Assembly: GCF_001767255.1 (NCBI RefSeq)
Contig: NZ_CP017639.1
Coordinates: forward strand, 295,406-359,405
Direction of reading: 5' to 3'
Source: Corynebacterium sp. NML98-0116
GTDB taxonomy: Bacteria; Actinomycetota; Actinomycetes; Mycobacteriales; Mycobacteriaceae
DNA: 64,000 nucleotides
The notes under the pieces are model-generated. The model saw nothing but the letters and a program-made list of their open reading frames with translations. It was not told where the DNA came from and did not search any database. Position 1 is the stretch's first letter. Every line of letters starts with the position of its first letter. Positions 9,184-18,757 of the stretch are shown here, piece after piece. The translations under genes and the position numbers were made by a program.

Positions 9184-9430
9184 GTTTTCGCCTAGGGCAC
9201 GAAAGGCGGTGCGGCGGTTAGACAAGCAGGTACAGCGTCGGCTTTTTCAAGTCTTGGGTGATTTGTCGCGGTTGAATGATCCACGCGTCCGCGGTAAAGC
9301 CCTTGTAGGTGGAATGTCAGGGTTGTGGCGGTGGCGTATCGGGGACTATCGGGTAATTGCTGAGATTCAAGATGACATCGTGACGGTGTTGGTGGTTGAT
9401 GTTGGGCACCGTGGAGAAATTTATAGGTAG
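9167..9430 (+). CDS. RelE/ParE-family toxin
   Basis: 87 residues starting at GTG 9167 within the antitoxin gene. The family pattern is complete: WQIEFSPRARKAVRRLDKQVQRRL (first strand plus helices), then GKALVGGMSGLWRWRIGDYRVIAEIQDD and VLVVDVGHRGEIYR (the beta-sheet with basic residues, ending in the common HRxEIYR). RelE toxins cleave mRNA at the ribosome. The Arg residues of the sheet and the C-terminal Tyr are present, so it looks intact. Confidence 0.9.
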   Translation: MAWQIEFSPRARKAVRRLDKQVQRRLFQVLGDLSRLNDPRVRGKALVGGMSGLWRWRIGDYRVIAEIQDDIVTVLVVDVGHRGEIYR

Positions 9431-9457
9431 TGGACCGCCCTCACCCGCGCCGCTCCC

Positions 9458-9564
9458 GTCGACCTCCTCCGGTCGACCAGCGCAGGTCACGGCGTTTTGA
9501 GGCTTTTCGACGCCAAAATCCCGATTTCGCGCTGACCTGCATTGGTCAACGCTAAGAGGTCGAC
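9458..9564. repeat. long imperfect palindrome (family D, single copy)
   Basis: Arms GTCGACCTC (9458-9466) and GAGGTCGAC (9556-9564), with inner arms CGCAGGTCA and TGACCTGC. Loop region is CGACGCCAAAATCCCG. It lies between the RelE gene and the membrane-protein gene and may act as a terminator or be a mobile repeat. Confidence 0.6.
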
Positions 9565-9619
9565 CGGAACGAAAAGCGAACGAAAACGGCACGACCACCC
9601 GGGGCGCTATGGTTATGGC

Positions 9620-10792
9620 ATGGCGAAAGAGAGAATGGGTACGCGCGCGCGGTTGGCGTCGGTGGATCAGTCGATTCAGGCGCGGTTGATGCGTGTGCGT
9701 AAGCGCCTGTTGCCGATTCTGCAGATGGGTATCGCGGCGGGTATTGCGTATTGGATCGCGGGGGACATTATTGGCAACGCGAAGCCATTTTTTGCCCCGA
9801 TTTCGGTGGTGATCATTATTGGCATGTCGGGTGGGGAGCGTATTACGAAGGCGATTGACCTCTCGATTGGTTGTGCGCTCGGCGTGCTGGTGGGGGATTC
9901 GCTGTTTTACAGGTTGGGGGATGGGGGTTGGCAGATTGCGGCGATTGTGTCGGGCAGTTTGTTGATTGCGTCGTTCTTTTCGAAGTCGCAGTTGGTGAAT
10001 AACCAGGTGGCGATTGGTTCGATTCTGATCGCGACGATTATGCCGCCCGGTGCGGAGGTGACGGGTTTTGACCGCACGATTGACGCGGCGGTGGGCTGCA
10101 TGGTGGCGTTGGCCACGATTGCTCTGATTCCGCAGGGGCCGATGGAGCCGGTGCGCGCGGAGATTTCGAGCTTGATGGGGTTGATGAGTTCAGTGCTTGA
10201 CGACGTCGCCTCCGGCCTCACCGACCGCGACCCCTTGGTGATCGATGATGCTTTGGAGGCGATTCGCGGGTCGCAGACGGATATTGACGATATGGCGTCG
10301 GCGGTGAACGCGGGCAAGGAAACAACGAAGATTTCTCCGTTTTTGTGGGGCGCGCGCCGCTACATTAATTCCCTGAGCTTGGTGATCCCGCCGGTGGATA
10401 ACGCGGTGCGTTCGTGCCGAGTGCTGGCGCGTCGGGCGCTGGTGCTGTGTGAGGACGGGGACCACGTCTCGCCGAAGCAGATTGAGTTGATCGATGTGTT
10501 AGCTAAGGCGTGCCTGGACATTTCTGAGGTGTACGAGGTGAAGTCGCGGCGTGCGCAGGCAACGGTGATCCCGCAGATCGTGAACGAGTTGCGAGCGGTG
10601 GCGCAGGGCTCCTCGGTAGACATGCTGGAGAAGGACGCTGTGTTGTCGGAGTACGCGATTTTGGCGCAGACGCGCTCGCTGACGGTGGACCTGTTGCAGG
10701 TGTGCGGCATGTCGAGGGAGTCCGCGCTGGCGGCGCTGGCGCCGACGTCGGACACGCCAGCGTACCCGCCGGAGTCCTTCGATTTGGACTAA
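9620..10792 (+). CDS. FUSC/aromatic-acid-exporter-like membrane protein
   Basis: 390 residues. The N-terminal third is membrane embedded, with hydrophobic stretches around LPILQMGIAAGIAYWIAGDI, APISVVIIIGMSG, SIGCALGVLVGDSLF, WQIAAIVSGSLLIASFF, AIGSILIATIMPPG and AVGCMVALATIALIP. The remainder is a soluble helical domain with many Arg/Asp/Glu residues. This half-size layout fits the FUSC/ArAE family of presumed efflux proteins. No substrate can be read from the sequence. The ATG at 9620 is chosen because codons upstream belong to the palindromic repeat. It ends 4 bp into the convergent gene. Confidence 0.75.
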   Translation: MAKERMGTRARLASVDQSIQARLMRVRKRLLPILQMGIAAGIAYWIAGDIIGNAKPFFAPISVVIIIGMSGGERITKAIDLSIGCALGVLVGDSLFYRLGDGGWQIAAIVSGSLLIASFFSKSQLVNNQVAIGSILIATIMPPGAEVTGFDRTIDAAVGCMVALATIALIPQGPMEPVRAEISSLMGLMSSVLDDVASGLTDRDPLVIDDALEAIRGSQTDIDDMASAVNAGKETTKISPFLWGARRYINSLSLVIPPVDNAVRSCRVLARRALVLCEDGDHVSPKQIELIDVLAKACLDISEVYEVKSRRAQATVIPQIVNELRAVAQGSSVDMLEKDAVLSEYAILAQTRSLTVDLLQVCGMSRESALAALAPTSDTPAYPPESFDLD

Positions 10793-11673
10793 CCGCGCAC
10801 CGACTGGATGTCGCGAAGGTGGCGGTAGAACGTCACCCGCTGCAGCGGCCGCGGGTGGGCGACACCATCCACCACCAGCGTGATGTCCTCCCCGCCGGAC
10901 TGTAGAGCCCGGCCAGTCAGAACGGTCGCCGGGTCCGTGAGGGCCGGGGCGACCGTTTTGCCTTTCACAAACATCCCACCCAGTGGCATGCCCGCCAACC
11001 CCTCGAGTCGCTGCGGGTCCACGCGGCGCCCCTCCGGCACCACCAGCGGCGTGACCAGCCGTGACGCCGCCAGCCCCGGCGCATCCGGTGTGGGCACCAG
11101 GCGTGCCCCGAACTGCCCGAAGAACCGCGCCGACGGCTCCTCGCCGGTGCGCATCACCAGCTGCTGCGAGTCCACGACGATCTCGCCCACGTACTCGCTG
11201 CGCCCATCCCCGTGGGAGAGCGTCGCCGAACCGGCCACCACCACGCCCGTGTCCGTCCTAATGCACGGCGACGGCACCACAGGCCCCTCCACGGCCAGGT
11301 CCACGGAGCCCGCACCCCATGCCACCGCCGCCGGCGACGCCGGATCGGTGGGCAGGTAGGCCACCTCCACCCACATCACGTCCGCGCGCATCAGCCGCGT
11401 CAGCACCGCACTCAGTGCAGCATCACTGCCGGACACGACCACACGCAGCCGCTCTTCCGGCCGCTGCGGCGCCAGCTGCGGGGCACCCAGGTGCTCCACC
11501 GACGGCGACTTCTGGATCTCCGCCAGGCTCGGCGTCGGGTCGTGGGGGAGGGTGGAGCTGGCGGCGTCGAGAAGAAAAGAAAGCTCACTTCTCGACGGCA
11601 CCTCCGGAAGTGTGACCTCCTCCGCACCCGGAACTGTGAGGGAGCTAGCACACGCACAATGAAGAAGACGCAT
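10789..11673 (-). CDS. conserved hypothetical protein divergent from purA
   Basis: 294 residues from the ATG at 11673; a GTG at 11682 would add three residues. There is no clear signal peptide or membrane segment. The middle part ([35 protein letters not shown]) looks like a nucleotide-kinase or Rossmann-like first strand and helix. It is followed by a beta-rich region with [21 protein letters not shown], ending [25 protein letters not shown]. Related unnamed genes sit beside purA in other mycolic-acid bacteria. I do not assign a function. Its -10 (TATTGT, complement of 11686-11691) overlaps the purA -10, so the two genes share a compact divergent promoter. Confidence 0.75.
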   Translation of the reverse strand: MRLLHCACASSLTVPGAEEVTLPEVPSRSELSFLLDAASSTLPHDPTPSLAEIQKSPSVEHLGAPQLAPQRPEERLRVVVSGSDAALSAVLTRLMRADVMWVEVAYLPTDPASPAAVAWGAGSVDLAVEGPVVPSPCIRTDTGVVVAGSATLSHGDGRSEYVGEIVVDSQQLVMRTGEEPSARFFGQFGARLVPTPDAPGLAASRLVTPLVVPEGRRVDPQRLEGLAGMPLGGMFVKGKTVAPALTDPATVLTGRALQSGGEDITLVVDGVAHPRPLQRVTFYRHLRDIQSVRG

Positions 11674-11684
11674 GCCATTCACGC

Positions 11685-11690
11685 TACAAT
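11685..11690 (+). promoter_or_regulatory. -10 box of purA, overlapping the divergent -10
   Basis: TACAAT is a near-consensus -10 hexamer. The start codon is 34 bp downstream with an AAAGGAGAG ribosome site. Confidence 0.5.
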
Positions 11691-11723
11691 AAGCCCGGAT
11701 TAGTGCCTATTAAAGGAGAGAGA

Positions 11724-13013
11724 ATGTCCGCCATCATCATTGTCGGCGCCCAATGGGGCGACGAGGGGAAAGGCAAAGCCACCGATATCCTCGGCGGGAA
11801 AGTCGACTACGTAGTCAAACCCAACGGCGGTAACAACGCAGGTCACACGGTTGTTGTGGGTGGCGAAAAGTACGAACTTAAGCTACTGCCGGCAGGTGTG
11901 CTCAGCGAGAACGCGACCCCGATCCTGGGCAACGGCGTCGTTATCAACCTCGAAGCGCTTTTCGACGAAATCGACGGCCTCGAAGCCCGAGGCGCCAACG
12001 CCTCACGCCTGCGCATCTCCGGCAACGCGCACCTCGTCGCGCCCTACCACCAGACACTCGACCGCGTCCAGGAACGCTTCCTGGGCAAGCGCGCCATCGG
12101 CACCACCGGCCGCGGCATCGGCCCCACCTACGCCGACAAAGTCGCCCGCGTCGGCCTGCGCGTTCAAGACATCCTCGACGAATCGATCCTCCGTCAGAAA
12201 ATCGAATCTGCCCTGGACGTCAAGAACCAAATGCTGGTCAAGATGTACAACCGCCGCGCTATTGAGGCCGACGCAATGATGGACTACTTCATGTCCTACG
12301 CCGAACGCCTCAAGCCCATGATTATCGACGCCGAAAACGTCCTCAACACCGGACTCGCCGAAGGCAAGCACGTCCTCATGGAGGGCGGCCAGGCCACCAT
12401 GCTCGACGTCGACCACGGCACCTACCCGTTCGTGACCTCCTCCAACCCGACCGCCGGCGGCGCCTGCGTCGGCTCCGGCATCGGGCCGACCAAGATCACG
12501 GCGACCCTGGGCATCGTCAAGGCGTACACCACGCGCGTCGGCGCGGGCCCGTTCCCTACCGAGCTGTTTGATAAGTGGGGCGAGTACCTGCAGGAAACCG
12601 GCGGCGAAGTTGGCGTGAACACCGGCCGCAAGCGTCGCTGCGGCTGGTACGACTCCGTCGTCGCCCGCTACGCCGCCCGCGTCAACGGCTTCACCGACTA
12701 CTTCCTGACCAAGCTCGACGTCCTCACCGGCATCGGCGAAATCCCGATCTGCGTCGCCTACGACGTCGACGGCGTCCGCCACGACGAAATGCCGCTGACC
12801 CAGTCCGACTTCCACCACGCCACCCCCATCTACGAAACGATGCCGGCCTGGGACGAGGACATCACCGGCTGCACCACCTTCGAGGAACTCCCGCAGAAGG
12901 CCCAGGACTACGTCCTCCGCCTGGAGGAGCTCTCCGGCGCGCCGATTAGCTACATCGGCGTCGGTCCTGGCCGCGACCAGACCATCGTCCGCTTCGACGT
13001 GATGGACCGCTAG
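11724..13013 (+). CDS. purA: adenylosuccinate synthetase
   Basis: PurA joins IMP and aspartate with GTP hydrolysis, the first committed step to AMP. 429 residues, normal for the family. It opens with the diagnostic [15 protein letters not shown] (P-loop and catalytic Asp), followed by GGNNAGHTV (catalytic His), [11 protein letters not shown], the [14 protein letters not shown] region ([21 protein letters not shown]), [12 protein letters not shown] and [11 protein letters not shown]. The ATG at 11724 follows AAAGGAGAGAGA; the open frame extends 7 codons further, but those overlap the ribosome site. A strong terminator follows, so it is probably monocistronic. Confidence 0.97.
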   Translation: MSAIIIVGAQWGDEGKGKATDILGGKVDYVVKPNGGNNAGHTVVVGGEKYELKLLPAGVLSENATPILGNGVVINLEALFDEIDGLEARGANASRLRISGNAHLVAPYHQTLDRVQERFLGKRAIGTTGRGIGPTYADKVARVGLRVQDILDESILRQKIESALDVKNQMLVKMYNRRAIEADAMMDYFMSYAERLKPMIIDAENVLNTGLAEGKHVLMEGGQATMLDVDHGTYPFVTSSNPTAGGACVGSGIGPTKITATLGIVKAYTTRVGAGPFPTELFDKWGEYLQETGGEVGVNTGRKRRCGWYDSVVARYAARVNGFTDYFLTKLDVLTGIGEIPICVAYDVDGVRHDEMPLTQSDFHHATPIYETMPAWDEDITGCTTFEELPQKAQDYVLRLEELSGAPISYIGVGPGRDQTIVRFDVMDR

Positions 13014-13036
13014 CTTTCTGCTTCCTCCGAAGTTCG

Positions 13037-13069
13037 GGACCTGGGAGACGCTCCCAGGTCCTCTTTTTT
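13037..13069 (+). terminator. rho-independent terminator after purA
   Basis: Perfect 11-bp stem GGACCTGGGAG / CTCCCAGGTCC with loop ACG, followed by TCTTTTTT. Confidence 0.95.
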
Positions 13070-13258
13070 GCTCGGGCCGAGGGGTGGATATGTGCCTCTC
13101 AACTTTATTCGGAAAATCGTGAACAAAATTGCGCTTTTTGTGACCGCGCACACAAGCAAATCTGTTCACAATTTCCCGACTCCGCTCGAGAGCACACCTT
13201 CTCCCTTCAGGGCGCATTCAGGCTCCTTCAAGTTTGCTCGCCCCATACGCAGCTGAAT

Positions 13259-14434
13259 ATGCTGACCACTATGAACGCAGCAATGCCCGAAGAGCAGCAG
13301 CCAGAGCAGCAACAGCAGCTCGACAACGAGCCCATCACTCAGCTCGACCCCGCGCGAGATTTGAGGTGCGATCCTCGCCAAGTGCTGGTGCTGGGCGATA
13401 GCGTGGTTGAGGAGGAGCTCGCGTGGTCCTTCAAGCAGCTCGGGTTTGACGTGACGCACCTGCACACCTCCGAAATTGCTGCGGAAGACATGCAGCAGCG
13501 GTATCCGTCGTTGACGGTGGCGGGCGCTGGGGTGGACTCTGAGGTGCTCAAGGAGCTGGAGGAGCGCGCCGGGTCGATTGTGGCGCCGTCGGTGGAGGCG
13601 CAGGAGCTGTGCAGTTCGCGTGAGGGCGTGCGGGCGACGGCGACGGATTCCTTGGGCTTGCCGACGTTGCGTTGTGAGTTCGTTCGTTCTCCGGAGGAGC
13701 TGGAGGAGGCGGCGTTGCGGTTGGGTTTGCCGGTCGTCGTGAAGCCGGGGCGCTCGTCGGAGGGGCAGGGCCAGACGGTGCTACGCAGCGAGCAGGATCT
13801 GCACGCGGAGGTAACCACAGCGTGGGAGGCGGCTGCGGAGGTGGACCCGGAGGGTCCGGTGGTCGTGGAGCGGTTTATTGAGTTTGATTTTGAGTTGACG
13901 ATTTTGGCGGCTCGTTCGGTGGACCCGGCGACGGGTGAGTTGGCGACGTGGTTCTGTGAGCCGATCGGTACGCGGCATGAGCGCGGCCGTTTGGTGGAGG
14001 CGTGGCAGCCGGCGGTGTTGTCGGAGGCTGCGGCGGGGAACGCCCGGTCGATTGCGGCCAGGATTACGGGGGCGCTCGGCGGGCAGGGCTTGTACGCGGT
14101 GGAGATGTTCGTGGCAGGTGACGAGGTGTACTTTTCTGATGCGCGTCCGCGGCCGTCCTTGGATGGGTTGTTGACGCGTGCGACGCAGCGCCTGAACCAG
14201 TGCTCGTTGCACGCGCGGGCGGTGATTGGTCTGCCTATCGACGCCACGTTGGTCAGCCCGGGCGCAATGGTCCTGGTGGAGGACGTGGCGCCGAGCGTGG
14301 ATGGCCTTGCGAAGGCGATGTCGGTCGCGGAGACTGGTGTGCGTTTTGTGGATGGTGCTGCGGTGGTGACGTCGACGGGTGAGTCGGCGCAGGAGGCGCG
14401 GGACCGGGCGACGCTGGCTGCGTCGCGCCTCTAA
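13259..14434 (+). CDS. PurT-like ATP-grasp protein with altered substrate motifs
   Basis: 391 residues (ATGs at 13271 and 13283 are alternative starts; no ribosome site settles it). The overall plan is that of formate-dependent GAR transformylase PurT: preATP domain, ATP-grasp (LPVVVKPGRSSEGQGQTVLRS, VVVERFIEFDFELTILAARSV), LGGQGLYAVEMFVAGDEVYFSDARPRP and LNQCSLHARAVIGLP. Key PurT stretches differ: the Gly-rich N-terminal LGSGELGKE is LGDSVVEEE, the SPRPHDTGMVT metal/substrate loop is ARPRPSLDGLLT, and the C-terminal Arg-Arg segment of E. coli PurT is not recognisable. The N-terminus is Gln-rich. The position next to purA matches corynebacterial purT, but GAR transformylase activity is uncertain. 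Confidence 0.78.
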   Translation: MLTTMNAAMPEEQQPEQQQQLDNEPITQLDPARDLRCDPRQVLVLGDSVVEEELAWSFKQLGFDVTHLHTSEIAAEDMQQRYPSLTVAGAGVDSEVLKELEERAGSIVAPSVEAQELCSSREGVRATATDSLGLPTLRCEFVRSPEELEEAALRLGLPVVVKPGRSSEGQGQTVLRSEQDLHAEVTTAWEAAAEVDPEGPVVVERFIEFDFELTILAARSVDPATGELATWFCEPIGTRHERGRLVEAWQPAVLSEAAAGNARSIAARITGALGGQGLYAVEMFVAGDEVYFSDARPRPSLDGLLTRATQRLNQCSLHARAVIGLPIDATLVSPGAMVLVEDVAPSVDGLAKAMSVAETGVRFVDGAAVVTSTGESAQEARDRATLAASRL

Positions 14435-14519
14435 ACCGGGTCCGTGTTGGATTTGGACTAGTTTGCTGGTTTAATTGACAGATTACTGCAATCTTTTTTG
14501 GAGATGGAGTTGTCTGCGC

Positions 14520-17500
14520 ATGAACACTTCCCGGTTGGGTATGGCGGTGGTTGCTGCGGTGGTGGCGTCGTCAATTGTGGTGCCGCAGGCGACGGCGCAG
14601 ATTGATGTAGATGCAGCGAAGCCATTTTTGGATGTGGTGGCGCCGGATTATGCGCAGGCGCTGCATTCGACGGAGGCCTTGTTTTCGCCGGGCAATCCGG
14701 ATGATCCGGCGACGGTGAGCGGTTCGGTGAAGGTGCCGATGGAGGTGGCGCGTTCGGCGCGGACGGTGAGTGCGTCGGCGAAGGTGCTGACGAACCGCAA
14801 GGGGGAGCCGCTGGGGCGGCCGGTGATGGTTGATGATGGTTCGGGGAATTTGACGCCGGCGTTGCATCCGGGGACGTGGGCGCCGGTGCGTCGGGAGCCG
14901 ATTCGTGTGTTCGCGCAGTGGTATGAGGGCGTGTATACGGAGCATTCGTCGCCGACGTTTTATACGGAGGTGGATGAGAACGGGAACTTTTCGCTGAAGC
15001 TGCAGCCGTATGTGGATGCGCGTGGGGTGGAGCGTGAGTTTTTGGCGGATGCGACGGTCGGCGTGGTTGGTTCGGGTGATCGCGGGCGTGATCAGTTGCG
15101 TGAGAAGCTGCGCGTCTGGGTGGAGCTGCCGGAGAGCGTCCGGGATGACTACCGCCTGATTCATCAACCGGCGGGTATTGTGCCGCCGACGAATTGGTTG
15201 GGCAATGTGACGCCTTCGTATGAAACGAATGGTTGGTGGCGTGGCGGCAAGGTGAATGGGTTCTTCGTGGCGTACCAGGACCGGAGGAACTCGGCGCAGC
15301 ATCTGAAGGACCGCTCGAAGTGGGTTGAGAATGACGGCTCGGGAACTCCGTTTGGTGTGTACACGGGGCAGATGTTTTGGAATACGGTGGATACGCCGTA
15401 TAACCGGCGCTACCAGGAGTCGATGACGAACAATGCGGGGGATGCGCCGGCTGCTGGGATGATGGTGGTCGGCTCCTACTTGTCGGATGAGGCAGTGGCG
15501 AAGACGCTCGAGTATGGCAAGAAGCAGTTCGGCAAGAAGGTGCGTAGCCGATCGTGGACTCCGGAGGATGAGAAGCAGCTGCAGCTGTGGATTAATGAGC
15601 AGGTTGCGAAGGACCAGAGCTGGATCGCGGAAACGGCGATGACCAGGACCGACGAGAACGGCGATTTCAACCTGTACTGGCGCGGTACCTACGGTGACAC
15701 TTACAGCTATCCCGGTCTGGTAGGAAGCTGGCATCACCGGGTTGCGGAGTCGTGGGATGAAGGCTCGTGGGCCAAGGGCAATATGTATTCCAAGCACATC
15801 AACTGGGAATGGACCTATATTTCGATTTTGACGCCGGACGGCAAGGAGCTGCCGAACAACGTCGGTGCGATCCACCCGTGGGCACTGGGCTACTGGGGCG
15901 GCCCAGGTCCGAGTGGTGGCTACTTCGACTACTGGTCGGGCTCGGATGTGCCGTGGCTGAAGGCCTGGGCAGGCTCGGCGTACGCGGGGTCGACGCTGGT
16001 GAGCTCGCCGCGCTACGCTTTATCGACGGCCCCCTTGAAGTTCCACGTGGAGAAGCGGAATACGTTCAATAACTGGGCGCCTCCGGGGGAGACGGTTCGC
16101 ACGTTTGGTTCGGGCGTGCCGCTTTCGAAGGGGTTGAGCTACAAAATCGTCTGGTATGACGATGAAGGCGAACGAGTTCACGAGTGCAAGGCAACGACGC
16201 CGGATGACCAGGCGCGCATTGCGTCGTGTGACTTCAAGGTGCCGGATGATGCGAAGAAGGGCGATACGTACATTGCCCGCCTGTTCTACGCGTCGGACGC
16301 TGGCAACGTGCAGGCGATGCTGGCGCAAGATTCGTTTGCGGTGACGCACATGTTCTTGGAGTACGGGGATCCGGTGCAGGCGGCCGTCGGTAGGCAGGCG
16401 CTTGCCACGCCGAGCTTCGATAACCCGGATTCGGATCCGTTGGAGGAGAAGCCGGAGCGCGCGGAGTTCCAGCTGGGCTCGCTGCCGTTCGGGGTTGACG
16501 CGTCCCAGGTGAGCGTGGATGATGAGGGCGTGGTCCGTTTCACGCCACGCATGGACCAGGTTGGCGAGCGCATTGAGATCCCGGTGGAGATGCTGGACCC
16601 GAGTAACAAGATCCAGCGTTATGATGCGCAGGGTTCGCAGGGCCCGGGCTCGCGTCCGGTGTCGGCCGCGATTGCGACATTCGTGCCGCACGTTGCCCAG
16701 TACGCCTTGGAGTACAAGGAGCAGCAGGTGGAGCCGGGGCAGACGGCGAAGTTCCCGGCACCGACGTTCGATGATCGCGCGACGAAGAAGCGTGAGAAGC
16801 TCACGTTCGAGGGCACCCAGTTCGAGCTGGAGCGCCCCGTGGAGGGCGTCACTATCGACGCCGACACCGGCGAGCTCACGGTCGATGTTTCGCACCGCCA
16901 GCTCACTGATGTTGAGGTCCCGGTCGTGGCGCACGTCCCGTACGAGGATCCGATCCGCGGCGTGGCGAAGGTTCGCCTCCGCATGCCGCTGCCGGTGCTG
17001 AGCACGGTTGAGCAGCAGTCAGTAGCGGCGGGTGCCCACCAGGAGCGTCTGGTTCCGACGGTGGAGCACGCCGGCAACGCACAGGCTCGACTGGAGCGCA
17101 TCGGTGCCGAAGGGAAGTCTGTTGAGGGCGCCTCAGTAGACCTGGACCTGGATTCTGGCGCGATGCTCCTGACCGTTCCGGTGGAGACCAAGCCTGGCGA
17201 TGACTACGTGATTGTCGTCTCCGCGCTCTCTACCGGCGAAGAGATCGGCCGCATTCCGCTGCGCGTTACCGAGAACATCGCGGACCTCTACACGCCGAAG
17301 TACCAGGGCGCGACGACGAAGGCCAACGGGGATATCACGCTGGACAACCTGGGCGATGCCCTGCCGAAGGATGCAGTGGTCTCCGTCAGCGGGCCGCTGG
17401 ACTGGGGCGTTACCGTCGAAGGCGACGCGGTGAAGCTGCACGCGCCGAAGCACGCGACCCCGGGCACCGTGGTCTTCGATATCACGGTGCGCTACAAGGA

Positions 17501-18641
17501 CGGCTCCTCCGACGTGATCTCGGTGCGCGTCCGCGTGGCCGCCCCGGTCACGACGACAGCGCGGACCTCCACCACACCGACCTCAGCTGCCCCTACGGCG
17601 ACGGCGTCGACGTCCACCGCGACGCCTGAACCAGCACCGGTGACGACGAAGGGGACGTCGACAAGCGAGGCGACCTCGCAGGCCCCGACCACCCCAGCGA
17701 CCGCGCCGGGCACCACCCCATTGCCGACCACCTCGGCGGCCCCGATTCCGCCGACGGACGCCCGCGCGAACTACGCCGACCCGAATAATGCGCTCGGCCG
17801 CGTGCCGGTTGACATGGGCGGACGCGCCATGACGCGCGATCCGTTCGCCGACTCGCTGGCGCTGGTGCGCAGCTACGAGATGCACGCCCCGGCCGGCGCG
17901 CACGGCTGGGAGTTCACCCTCGACGAGAACACCGGCCAGATCCACGCGGTTGCACCGTCGCAGGAGTTCCTGGCTGCGCTCTTCGAGGAGGCCTACGGCA
18001 GTGCCCGCGACGGTGTGGTGCAGCTGCGCCCGCCTGTGTGGGCCCAGTTCGCGGTGGACTTCCAGCACGTGCTTCGCCCGGCGGTCAACGTGATCGTCGA
18101 GCACGAGGACGGCCGCGTTGAGCTGGCCACAGCAGCCTTCGAGCTTCTCGACGCCCACAAGCACCCACTGCTCGACCGCACCGCGGACGCCGACGGTGAT
18201 GGCGTGTCCAACCTCGACGAGCTGGAGCAGCGCACGAACCCGTTCGCCGTGCCCGCCCCGACCCCGACCACGGAGCCGGAGCAGCCAACCGAGACCACTA
18301 CGCCTGCGCCAACGACGGCGCAGAAGCCGGATTCCGGTTCGGAGCGTTGGGAAGTGGAGAAGTGCATCGCGGTGTCCGTCGCGGCTGGCGTGCCGCTGCT
18401 GTTGCTGCTGCCGCTGGGTATCGCGGCGCAGGAGATCCCTGGCGTGCAGCAGGCGCTTGCTCCGATGCGCAAGGCGATGGCCGACGCGTTCGGCCCTGGT
18501 GGCCAGTCCGGCGTGAAGAACCCGGAGATCGCGCTGGCTGGCGCGGGCCTCCTGGCGTTCGGCGTGGCGCTCAGTGCGCTGATCTACACGCAGTGCGGGC
18601 CAGAGGTGGATAAGGACGGGCTGAGCAGTAAGAAGCCTTGA
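14520..18641 (+). CDS. large secreted surface protein 1 (C-terminal Cys-flanked double hydrophobic anchor)
   Basis: 1373 residues from ATG 14520 (GGAGATGGAG upstream). Signal peptide MNTSRLGMAVVAAVVASSIV ends at ATA|Q (about residue 27). Residues to about 520 form a Trp/Tyr-rich N-domain with landmarks shared by the next three surface proteins: VVGSYLSDEAV, WIAETAMTRTDENGDFNLYWRGTYG and HINWEWTYISIL. Then come beta-sandwich repeats, a Thr/Pro/Ala linker (about 1015-1080), a domain ending in DADGDGVSNLDELEQRTNPF (calcium-binding TSP3-like), a second Pro/Thr linker and the C-terminal KCIAVSVAAGVPLLLLLPLGIAAQ ... AGAGLLAFGVALSALIYTQC anchor. No LPXTG motif is present. The most divergent of the four. 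Confidence 0.85.
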   Translation: MNTSRLGMAVVAAVVASSIVVPQATAQIDVDAAKPFLDVVAPDYAQALHSTEALFSPGNPDDPATVSGSVKVPMEVARSARTVSASAKVLTNRKGEPLGRPVMVDDGSGNLTPALHPGTWAPVRREPIRVFAQWYEGVYTEHSSPTFYTEVDENGNFSLKLQPYVDARGVEREFLADATVGVVGSGDRGRDQLREKLRVWVELPESVRDDYRLIHQPAGIVPPTNWLGNVTPSYETNGWWRGGKVNGFFVAYQDRRNSAQHLKDRSKWVENDGSGTPFGVYTGQMFWNTVDTPYNRRYQESMTNNAGDAPAAGMMVVGSYLSDEAVAKTLEYGKKQFGKKVRSRSWTPEDEKQLQLWINEQVAKDQSWIAETAMTRTDENGDFNLYWRGTYGDTYSYPGLVGSWHHRVAESWDEGSWAKGNMYSKHINWEWTYISILTPDGKELPNNVGAIHPWALGYWGGPGPSGGYFDYWSGSDVPWLKAWAGSAYAGSTLVSSPRYALSTAPLKFHVEKRNTFNNWAPPGETVRTFGSGVPLSKGLSYKIVWYDDEGERVHECKATTPDDQARIASCDFKVPDDAKKGDTYIARLFYASDAGNVQAMLAQDSFAVTHMFLEYGDPVQAAVGRQALATPSFDNPDSDPLEEKPERAEFQLGSLPFGVDASQVSVDDEGVVRFTPRMDQVGERIEIPVEMLDPSNKIQRYDAQGSQGPGSRPVSAAIATFVPHVAQYALEYKEQQVEPGQTAKFPAPTFDDRATKKREKLTFEGTQFELERPVEGVTIDADTGELTVDVSHRQLTDVEVPVVAHVPYEDPIRGVAKVRLRMPLPVLSTVEQQSVAAGAHQERLVPTVEHAGNAQARLERIGAEGKSVEGASVDLDLDSGAMLLTVPVETKPGDDYVIVVSALSTGEEIGRIPLRVTENIADLYTPKYQGATTKANGDITLDNLGDALPKDAVVSVSGPLDWGVTVEGDAVKLHAPKHATPGTVVFDITVRYKDGSSDVISVRVRVAAPVTTTARTSTTPTSAAPTATASTSTATPEPAPVTTKGTSTSEATSQAPTTPATAPGTTPLPTTSAAPIPPTDARANYADPNNALGRVPVDMGGRAMTRDPFADSLALVRSYEMHAPAGAHGWEFTLDENTGQIHAVAPSQEFLAALFEEAYGSARDGVVQLRPPVWAQFAVDFQHVLRPAVNVIVEHEDGRVELATAAFELLDAHKHPLLDRTADADGDGVSNLDELEQRTNPFAVPAPTPTTEPEQPTETTTPAPTTAQKPDSGSERWEVEKCIAVSVAAGVPLLLLLPLGIAAQEIPGVQQALAPMRKAMADAFGPGGQSGVKNPEIALAGAGLLAFGVALSALIYTQCGPEVDKDGLSSKKP

Positions 18642-18745
18642 TGGGACTTCTGCGGTTGAACATGATTACGGGCACCGGGACTTCGAAAATAAACGGTGTC
18701 GGAAATATGTTCGAATGGTTGATGATCGATAGGGTACCGGCGCAA

Positions 18746-18751
18746 TAGTAT
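18746..18751 (+). promoter_or_regulatory. -10 box of the TAC-like module
   Basis: TAGTAT ends 6 bp before the ATG at 18758, consistent with a leaderless transcript. No convincing -35 was seen. Confidence 0.4.
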
Positions 18752-18757
18752 GTGGGT

